Source: Actinomycetes bacterium
GTDB taxonomy: Bacteria > Actinomycetota > Coriobacteriia > WRKU01
Direction: 5' to 3'
Assembly: GCA_009781565.1 (NCBI GenBank)
Contig: WQXV01000001.1
Location: 1 to 29,093 of the forward strand
Length of the DNA stretch: 29,093 nucleotides
In this document: positions 23,797 through 29,093 of the stretch, one piece after another
Layout: the number at the start of each line of letters is the position of its first letter
Position numbering within the stretch: the first letter of the stretch is position 1
Position numbers and translations under genes: made by a program
The notes under the pieces: generated by a model
What the model was told of the DNA's origin: nothing
Seen by the model: the letters and a program-made list of their open reading frames with translations, nothing else
Database searches by the model: none

Positions 23797-24480
23797 ATGA
23801 ACAAGCGTGCGCGAAATCGGCTGATCGGCATATCAGTTATCATCGTCTTGGCGTTGATTGCACTGTTTGCGACGCTGAGCGCCAACAATAGTTCATATAA
23901 TATGACGGTGGCCGAGGCGGCTAAAGCCGAGAACGTAGGCAAGCGCGTCAAGGTCAGCGGTACCGTGGTCAACGGTTCGTGGGACAAGCGTACCAACCCC
24001 ATGCGATTCGAGATCCGCGACGAGGATGATGCGGATGGCACGGGGGCGGTCATCACCGTGGTCTATGCGGGTGCGACCGTACCTTCGACCTTCGGTGATG
24101 GGGTCACCGCGATCGTGACCGGTGAGATGGAAGAGGACGGTACAATCCGCTCGACCGAGATGATCACCAAATGCCCCTCCAAATACGAATCATCGACCGA
24201 TGCCTATACGGTAGCGCAGCTCAAGGAGCGCTCAGATACGATGGTGGGCGTGCCGGTCAAAGTTGCTGGTCTCGTCAAGGACGGAAAGGTCAATCCTTCC
24301 GGATCGGCGGTGCGTTTTGTGCTGGTCGATGCGCAAGGAGGCCCCGTTGAACTCAATATCGCCTATGAAGGGGCCCTGCAAGATGAAGTCGCCACCAGCG
24401 ATACCAAAGTCGTGGTGACCGGAGAGATGAACAACAACGGTGCGTTCGACGCAGTCAGCGTCGCCATCGAGGATAACTAG
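23797..24480 (+). CDS. ccmE: Cytochrome c maturation protein CcmE, CXXXY type with two OB-fold domains
   Basis: A 227-residue membrane-anchored protein with one N-terminal span (9-28). The first OB domain (about 37-124) has VGKRVKVSGTVVNGS, RFEIRDE and VIVTGEMEEDGTI, the normal CcmE strand order. It ends in KCPSKYES, with Cys126 and Tyr130 forming CXXXY. In most bacteria this is HXXXY and the histidine binds heme covalently; CXXXY variants are known from archaea and Desulfovibrio. A second OB-like domain (about 138-225) repeats VPVKVAGLV, RFVLVD and VVVTGEMNNNGAF but has no C/HXXXY motif. Usual CcmE is about 150 residues. It carries heme outside the membrane to CcmF, encoded 13 bases downstream. 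The Ccm assignment is supported by the whole operon. Confidence 0.85.
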   Translation: MNKRARNRLIGISVIIVLALIALFATLSANNSSYNMTVAEAAKAENVGKRVKVSGTVVNGSWDKRTNPMRFEIRDEDDADGTGAVITVVYAGATVPSTFGDGVTAIVTGEMEEDGTIRSTEMITKCPSKYESSTDAYTVAQLKERSDTMVGVPVKVAGLVKDGKVNPSGSAVRFVLVDAQGGPVELNIAYEGALQDEVATSDTKVVVTGEMNNNGAFDAVSVAIEDN

Positions 24481-24493
24481 GAGAGTTCACTAG

Positions 24494-26584
24494 ATGCTAT
24501 TACTTGGCCAATTAGGCATGTGGATCGGACTGGTCGGGGCGGTCGTCGCTGCCATCACCCTTCTCATGGGACGTATGAGTGACAACGAGCAGACCACACG
24601 GTTCGGCTACTATTCGGCTTTTGCCTCACTGATCGGTATCACGATCTCGACACTGGTGATCGCAATCGCGTTCTTCATACGTGACTACTCGATCTATTAT
24701 GTCGCATCGAACCGCTCGACCGATGTCTCGGCACTACGCTGGCTCTACGATCTATCCGGTGTCTGGGCGGGTCGCGAGGGTTCGTTGCTGTTCTGGGCAT
24801 GGTTGCTGGCTTTGTTCACCGGCTATGTGGCATGGCGCGGTCTGCGTGATCTTGACGAGCTGACCGATATGGCGCTGATGGTGCTCAACATCATCATCGC
24901 ACTCTTCTGCATCGTGCTGATCGTTCCCAACGGTCCCAATAATCCCTTTATCGCTACTCCGGCGCACCTGCTGGTCAACGGTAATCTGGTCGGGCAAGCT
25001 GCGACGATCGGAATGAATCCACTGCTGCAGCACTGGGCGATGATCCTGCACCCACCGACCTTGTTCATCGGGTATGCGGGCCTTGCGGTTCCGTTCGCCT
25101 ATGCGATGGCAGCCCTGATTGTCGACGATCCGTCGTCTCGCTGGGTCAAGCATGTCGATCGCATCACGATGTTCGCATGGCTCTTCCTGGGCGCCGGTAT
25201 CGGTCTGGGCTCGATCTGGGCCTACGTGGTCTTGGGTTGGGGTGGCTACTGGGGTTGGGATCCGGTGGAGAACGCGTCGATCCTACCTTGGTTCGTCGGA
25301 GTCGGACTGATCCATAGCTTTACGATCTATCGCCTGCGTGATGGCTTCAAGCGCTGGGCGATCCTCTTTTCAGCTGTTACCTTCGCGATGGTCATCCTGG
25401 GTACCTGGATCACCCGTTCAGGGCTGGTCCAGTCGGTCCACGCCTTTGCGCCTGATACCCTCTCTGCGCGGCTGTTCGGCTTCATGATCTGGGGGCCGAT
25501 CATCATCGCGCTGATCGGGCTTGCGATGCGCTGGGATTCTTTCAGCAGTGACGTCGAAGAGATCGAGTCGCTGTCCAGCAGGGAGTCTGCCTATTATCTG
25601 ACCAACGTCTTGATGTTCTTCGCCTCTTTCATCATCGCCGCTTTGACGACGTCGAGCTGGTGGTCTTCATTCTTCATGCAAAACTCGCTCAATCAAGGTC
25701 CCATGGCTTATGAACGACTCGCGCGTCCCATCGGGATCCTGTTCCTTGCGGTCTTGGCGGTCTGCCCGCTTCTGTCATGGGGAAAGACCGAAGGTAGGGC
25801 CTTGTGGGGCAAGATCAAGATCCCCTTGATCTTTGCCGCGGGCATATTGGCGTTGCTCATCTGGGAGTGGATCAGCGTTCTGCTTCCGACCTATGATGAC
25901 ATGGTGCTTGCCGGTGGAGCTATCGCGAGCGACTATCTGCAGTTCGGCAAACCGATGTATGCGATCACGACACTGCTCGGCTTCGGTCTGAGCGCGTTTC
26001 TGATCACGAACACGTTGGCGCTCTTCGCACGCGGTGTCCGTGCCCGTATGAACTCGAAGGGCGAGAGCGCGCTGAGTGCTCTTTGGTCGGTACTGACCAA
26101 GGCGCGCACCCAATCAGGTGGCTATATCTGTCATATCGCCATCGGTATCATCGTGATTGGTCTGATCGGCTCGAGCATGTATGTACGTGACGTCTCGGTC
26201 ACCGTGCCCGATCAAGCAGGAGAGACGATCGAGATCGCCGACTACACCCTGACGTTCATCAAACACGAAGAGACTGAGCTTGCCAATGGGGACGTGGAGT
26301 CACGGGCTTATTTCGATGTGACCCGTGGGGGAAGATCGATCGGGACCGTCGTTCCCTCGATCACCGAGTTCGCCCTCAACGGCATGACCCGCTACAACGC
26401 CCATGTGGTATCCGAACCACTGCGCGATATCTTCTTGGTCTATCACGGAGTCGTCGATGGTGGACTTGATATCAACGTCAAGATCAATCCTTTGATCTGG
26501 TTCGTGTGGGCCGGCTTCGGGTTGCTGCTGGTCGGTACTGTGCTGGCCATGTGGCCCAAGCGCAAACACGTACTGACGGCATAG
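24494..26584 (+). CDS. ccmF: Cytochrome c heme lyase subunit CcmF
   Basis: A 696-residue polytopic membrane protein with about 15 hydrophobic segments. It ligates heme, delivered by CcmE, to CXXCH motifs of apocytochromes outside the membrane. The tryptophan-rich WWD signature is WGGYWGWDPVENASILPW (about 249-266). Before it lies LQHWAMILHPPTLFIGYAG with histidines that fit the conserved heme-ligand positions, and a large outer loop near the C-terminus (about 570-660) is typical of CcmF. The ATG follows GGAG, 13 bases after ccmE. The length is slightly above the usual 630-680. CcmH/CcmI or CcmG proteins that normally assist are not in the visible part of the operon. Confidence 0.93.
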   Translation: MLLLGQLGMWIGLVGAVVAAITLLMGRMSDNEQTTRFGYYSAFASLIGITISTLVIAIAFFIRDYSIYYVASNRSTDVSALRWLYDLSGVWAGREGSLLFWAWLLALFTGYVAWRGLRDLDELTDMALMVLNIIIALFCIVLIVPNGPNNPFIATPAHLLVNGNLVGQAATIGMNPLLQHWAMILHPPTLFIGYAGLAVPFAYAMAALIVDDPSSRWVKHVDRITMFAWLFLGAGIGLGSIWAYVVLGWGGYWGWDPVENASILPWFVGVGLIHSFTIYRLRDGFKRWAILFSAVTFAMVILGTWITRSGLVQSVHAFAPDTLSARLFGFMIWGPIIIALIGLAMRWDSFSSDVEEIESLSSRESAYYLTNVLMFFASFIIAALTTSSWWSSFFMQNSLNQGPMAYERLARPIGILFLAVLAVCPLLSWGKTEGRALWGKIKIPLIFAAGILALLIWEWISVLLPTYDDMVLAGGAIASDYLQFGKPMYAITTLLGFGLSAFLITNTLALFARGVRARMNSKGESALSALWSVLTKARTQSGGYICHIAIGIIVIGLIGSSMYVRDVSVTVPDQAGETIEIADYTLTFIKHEETELANGDVESRAYFDVTRGGRSIGTVVPSITEFALNGMTRYNAHVVSEPLRDIFLVYHGVVDGGLDINVKINPLIWFVWAGFGLLLVGTVLAMWPKRKHVLTA

Positions 26585-26618
26585 CACAACAACGATCGAG
26601 GCGACCGAGCACCGCGCG

Positions 26619-27371
26619 ATGACACCGAGCCAGTCCACAGAATCGATCCCTACCGATGTCTTAGCGCTTGATGTGCACGATCTGTCACGGACCTTCGGGG
26701 TACGCAAGGCACTCGATAAGGTGTCCTTCGAGCTTGCCCAACACCAATTCCTCTCGATCTTTGGTCCCAATGGGGCAGGTAAGACCACGCTGCTGCGCGT
26801 GCTTGCCACGCTGACCCCGCCATCGGCAGGTAGCGATGTCAAGGTACTGGGCTACGATGTGGTCAAAGACGCTTTCGCGCTGCGTGAGCACATCGGCCTT
26901 ATCAGTCACAACCCCTTACTCTATCCGGATCTGACCGCCGATGAGAACCTGCAGTTCTTCGCGCAGCTCTACGGTATCCCCAGCTCGAAAGAGCGGATCG
27001 ATGAGTTGCTCGACGCGGTCGAGCTGACCCATCGCAAGCTCGATATCGTGCGCACATTCTCGCGCGGTATGACCCAACGACTCTCGTTGGCACGCACACT
27101 GTTATCCTCACCGGAGCTCATCTTTTTGGACGAGCCGTATTCAGGACTCGATCCTCACGCCAGCGATATCCTCGACTCATTGATCGAGGGCATTCGCGAC
27201 AAGCACACCTTCGTGATGGTCAGCCATGATCTCGAGCACGGCTTGGAGATGTGTAGCCATGCGCTTATCCTGGCACGGGGCAAAGTGGTACTTTTCGAAG
27301 AGAGGGCATCACTGGATACCGAAGCGTTTCGTTCGACCTATCGCGACACCGTCGGCTTGGGAGTCTCGTAA
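26619..27371 (+). CDS. ccmA: Heme-related ABC exporter ATP-binding protein CcmA
   Basis: A 250-residue ABC ATPase that energises release of holo-CcmE from CcmC together with CcmB. Walker A is GPNGAGKTT (49-57), the signature is FSRGMTQRLSLARTL, Walker B is LIFLDEPYSGLDP, and the switch histidine is in VSHDLEHGL. The signature serine-arginine-glycine-methionine form is like that of DrrA-type exporters rather than LSGGQ, and is common in Gram-positive CcmA. An N-terminal extension of about 15 residues precedes the first strand. The ATG has only a poor ribosome binding site, so the true start could differ by a few codons. The permease gene ccmB starts 2 bases after the stop. Confidence 0.9.
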   Translation: MTPSQSTESIPTDVLALDVHDLSRTFGVRKALDKVSFELAQHQFLSIFGPNGAGKTTLLRVLATLTPPSAGSDVKVLGYDVVKDAFALREHIGLISHNPLLYPDLTADENLQFFAQLYGIPSSKERIDELLDAVELTHRKLDIVRTFSRGMTQRLSLARTLLSSPELIFLDEPYSGLDPHASDILDSLIEGIRDKHTFVMVSHDLEHGLEMCSHALILARGKVVLFEERASLDTEAFRSTYRDTVGLGVS

Positions 27372-27373
27372 AG

Positions 27374-28093
27374 ATGGCATCGGCAAAAAGACAGATATCG
27401 AGTTTCGAGCAGTTCAAGGCGATCTTGCGCAAGGACATCGTCATGGAGCTACGCACCAAGGAGATGTTGACCTCGATGGGGCTCTATGCGGTATTGGTGC
27501 TCATCATCTACTACGTGGCCCTTTCCCAAGCAGGCCAAGGTTTCGACGTCTCACGTATCGCGGGAGGACTACTTCTGCTTGCGATCGTGTTCACCTCGAT
27601 GCTGGGGCTGAACCGCTCGTTGGTACACGAACAGGACCAAGGCTGTCTGGAGGCGTTGCTGCTCTCTCCGGTCGACCGACCCGTCATATTCTTTGGCAAA
27701 GCGGTAGGAAACCTCATATTCTTGATCTTGGTCCAGATCTTTGTCGTGCCGCTGTTCTACTTCATCTTCTTGAGTGGCTCTGGTGCCCAGAGTGGTCCCT
27801 GGTGGATGTTGGCACTGGCTTTGCTGGTCGGCTCGATCGGCATTGCGGGGATCGGGACGTTTTTGGCCACCATGTCGGTCAACACGACCGGCAAGGACTT
27901 TATCTTGGCCATCATGTTCATCCCACTCATCTTTCCCCTGCTACTCGTGATCGTAGCAGCACTGACCGCGGTGATCACCGCCGATCCAGGCTATGTGCAG
28001 ACCTATTGGACGATGCTCGGTATTGCACTTGGGTATGACGCGATCATGATCGCCGTCGCCTTCGCGCTCTACGAATTCATCCTCGGAGCCTAG
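27374..28093 (+). CDS. ccmB: Heme-related ABC exporter permease CcmB
   Basis: A 239-residue membrane protein with six hydrophobic segments. The conserved first cytoplasmic loop reads LGLNRSLVHEQDQGCLEALL and continues with LSPVDRPVIFFGKAVGN, a strong CcmB marker (E-x-x-x-G-x-L-E-x-L-L-L-S-P). It pairs with CcmA and CcmC in the complex that frees heme-loaded CcmE. The ATG follows GGGAG within the end of ccmA, 2 bases after its stop, so the two are translationally coupled. A long frame on the same strand (27226-28038) only shadows ccmA and ccmB. After the stop, a 117-base gap with a promoter separates it from ccmC. Confidence 0.93.
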   Translation: MASAKRQISSFEQFKAILRKDIVMELRTKEMLTSMGLYAVLVLIIYYVALSQAGQGFDVSRIAGGLLLLAIVFTSMLGLNRSLVHEQDQGCLEALLLSPVDRPVIFFGKAVGNLIFLILVQIFVVPLFYFIFLSGSGAQSGPWWMLALALLVGSIGIAGIGTFLATMSVNTTGKDFILAIMFIPLIFPLLLVIVAALTAVITADPGYVQTYWTMLGIALGYDAIMIAVAFALYEFILGA

Positions 28094-28144
28094 ACGTACC
28101 CGATAAAAGTTGTTGAGATTGTATAGGGAAGGTGAAATAGCGCC

Positions 28145-28150
28145 TATAAT
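28145..28150 (+). promoter_or_regulatory. Consensus -10 element before ccmC
   Basis: A perfect TATAAT sits 61 bases before the ccmC GTG. Candidate -35 elements are poor (TTGTAT at 28119-28124 leaves a 20-base spacer). AAAAGGAG lies nearby at about 28165-28172 but is too far from the GTG to be its ribosome binding site. This suggests separate expression of ccmC and what follows. Confidence 0.5.
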
Positions 28151-28210
28151 AGAAGTGCTCCATAAAAGGAGTAGCTATTGTTGTTCAGGCTATGAAGAAA
28201 AGGCTCGCGT

Positions 28211-28975
28211 GTGAGTAGACAATTAAAAATTGCTATGGTGCTCATGGTGATCGGTGGACTCTTGACCACCCTTGCCTTCTTCATGGCGTTTTATACCGCG
28301 CGCGTCCAAGGGTTCGGCACGATCGTCTCCGAAGTGCCGCTCGACACCTCGTTCGCACTCGCTCCGCCCAATCTGCAACCGACCGATGGCATCGCCTACG
28401 AGCGGCCCTGGCTCTCACAAAAGATATTCTATTTCCATGTGCCGGTCGCCGAGGCCTCATTTTTGGTCTTTTCGATCGCGGCGCTCTTCGCGGTCCTCTT
28501 CCTGTTGAGAAAAGATAAGAAATACGACACCCGATCACGCATCGCCATGGAGACCGCGTTCGTCTTCGTGGTCGCCACCATGATCACCGGGGTTCTGTGG
28601 ACCCGCGCAAGCTGGGGTGTATGGTGGGACTGGGAACCACGGTTGACCACGTATTTCATCATGATGGTGTTGATGGTGGCTTATTTCGTGGTACGCAACA
28701 GTGTGGGTGATGAGGAGCGTGCCGCAACCTATGCGGCGGTGTTCTGTATCATCGCCTGGGTCGATGCACCCTTAAGCTTCATCATCACGCGTCTTATCCC
28801 CTCAAGCCATCCGGTCGTGTTCCGGTCGGGGATGGATACGACGAATCTGATACCGTTCATCATCGCGCAGCTCGGCATGCTCATGATCGGCTATGCGATC
28901 TATGTCTTGCGCGCGACCGAAGAAGATATGAGAGAGAGACTCGATATACTCAAAGAAGGGCTGGAGGACTACTGA
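28211..28975 (+). CDS. ccmC: Heme exporter/handling protein CcmC
   Basis: A 254-residue membrane protein with six hydrophobic segments that loads heme onto CcmE on the outer face. The WWD motif appears as GVWWDWEPRLTT, with W138 W139 D140 W141. Flanking histidines lie in FYFHVPVAEA before it and SSHPVVFRSG after it, in the places of the two axial heme ligands of the family. The start is GTG 28211, weakly preceded by AAGAAAAGG. The length is typical (about 230-250). Its stop overlaps the ATG of a small membrane-protein gene (TGATG). The gap from ccmB with its own TATAAT suggests that this part of the cluster is expressed as a second transcript or reinforced. Confidence 0.92.
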   Translation: MSRQLKIAMVLMVIGGLLTTLAFFMAFYTARVQGFGTIVSEVPLDTSFALAPPNLQPTDGIAYERPWLSQKIFYFHVPVAEASFLVFSIAALFAVLFLLRKDKKYDTRSRIAMETAFVFVVATMITGVLWTRASWGVWWDWEPRLTTYFIMMVLMVAYFVVRNSVGDEERAATYAAVFCIIAWVDAPLSFIITRLIPSSHPVVFRSGMDTTNLIPFIIAQLGMLMIGYAIYVLRATEEDMRERLDILKEGLEDY

Positions 28976-29093
28976 TGATCGATCCCACCAACACCGAACT
29001 GTATAATCTGGTCCTGCAAGATGCGCCGTATGTGATTGCCGCTTATGGGATACTCTGGATTGCCTTGTGCGGATATGTTACCTTTATGTTAGG
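28975..29093 (+). CDS. CcmD-like small membrane protein, 3' partial
   Basis: The frame opens at ATG 28975, overlapping the ccmC stop, and runs to the window end (39 codons). The visible part has a polar start (MIDPTNTELYNLVLQDAP) and then a hydrophobic segment with YVIAAYGILWIALCGYVTF. This fits CcmD, a protein of some 40-80 residues with one span that stabilises the CcmABC-CcmE complex and is usually encoded right after ccmC. The alanine-tyrosine-glycine element is a usual CcmD feature. The protein is cut, so a longer product cannot be excluded. Confidence 0.6.
   Translation, partial: MIDPTNTELYNLVLQDAPYVIAAYGILWIALCGYVTFML

Noticed and set aside
27226..28038. 270-codon plus-strand frame across ccmA and ccmB
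   Set aside because: It is out of frame with both genes, rich in R, H and G without domain pattern, and displaced by well-supported CcmA and CcmB.

Overview
The window is dense bacterial chromosome of moderately high GC. Almost every gene is on the + strand; only coaX is on the - strand. Gaps between genes are short (the longest is about 200 bp), many genes overlap by 1-8 bases, and no rRNA, tRNA, CRISPR array or intact insertion sequence was seen. A c-type cytochrome maturation operon, a sortase-anchored DUF6273/InlB-repeat surface protein and the actinobacterial-looking gene set together suggest a member of the Coriobacteriia (Eggerthella/Slackia-like). That placement is an inference from gene content, not from a marker-gene comparison.

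Region 1 (1-4228) is transport. It starts with the 3' end of an osmoprotectant (OpuC/ProX-type) binding protein and its ATPase, cut by the window edge. A complete three-gene ABC importer of the TrpX/TrpY/TrpZ type follows (lipoprotein, permease, ATPase), preceded by a short leader that can fold in alternative ways. Region 2 (4229-4427) is an intergenic gap holding a large imperfect inverted repeat just before pcrA.

Region 3 (4428-14075) is housekeeping: pcrA/uvrD helicase, then a tight block tig-clpP-clpX-valS-folC that links nascent-chain folding, ClpXP proteolysis, tRNA charging and folate metabolism. Region 4 (14076-18412) holds a DivIVA-like protein, a signal-peptidase-like membrane protein that has lost its catalytic residues, a membrane double-zinc-ribbon protein, a threonyl-tRNA synthetase without the TGS domain, and a minimal biotin-ligase-like protein.

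Region 5 (18413-20814) is a cell-wall-anchored surface protein convergent with coaX, the two separated by a symmetric terminator. Region 6 (20815-23714) is a response regulator and sensor kinase translationally coupled to a protein of the family often labelled quinate 5-dehydrogenase. It is divergent from coaX through a palindromic -10 element. Region 7 (23715-29093) is cytochrome c maturation: a CXXXY-type CcmE with two OB domains, CcmF, the CcmA/CcmB transporter, then CcmC behind its own promoter, and the start of a small CcmD-like membrane protein cut by the window end.

The most interesting points are the catalytically dead signal-peptidase homologue in its small envelope cluster, the tandem-OB cysteine-type CcmE, the minimal BirA-like protein with substitutions in its AMP-binding loop, the inverted repeat before pcrA, and a marked excess of GATC.
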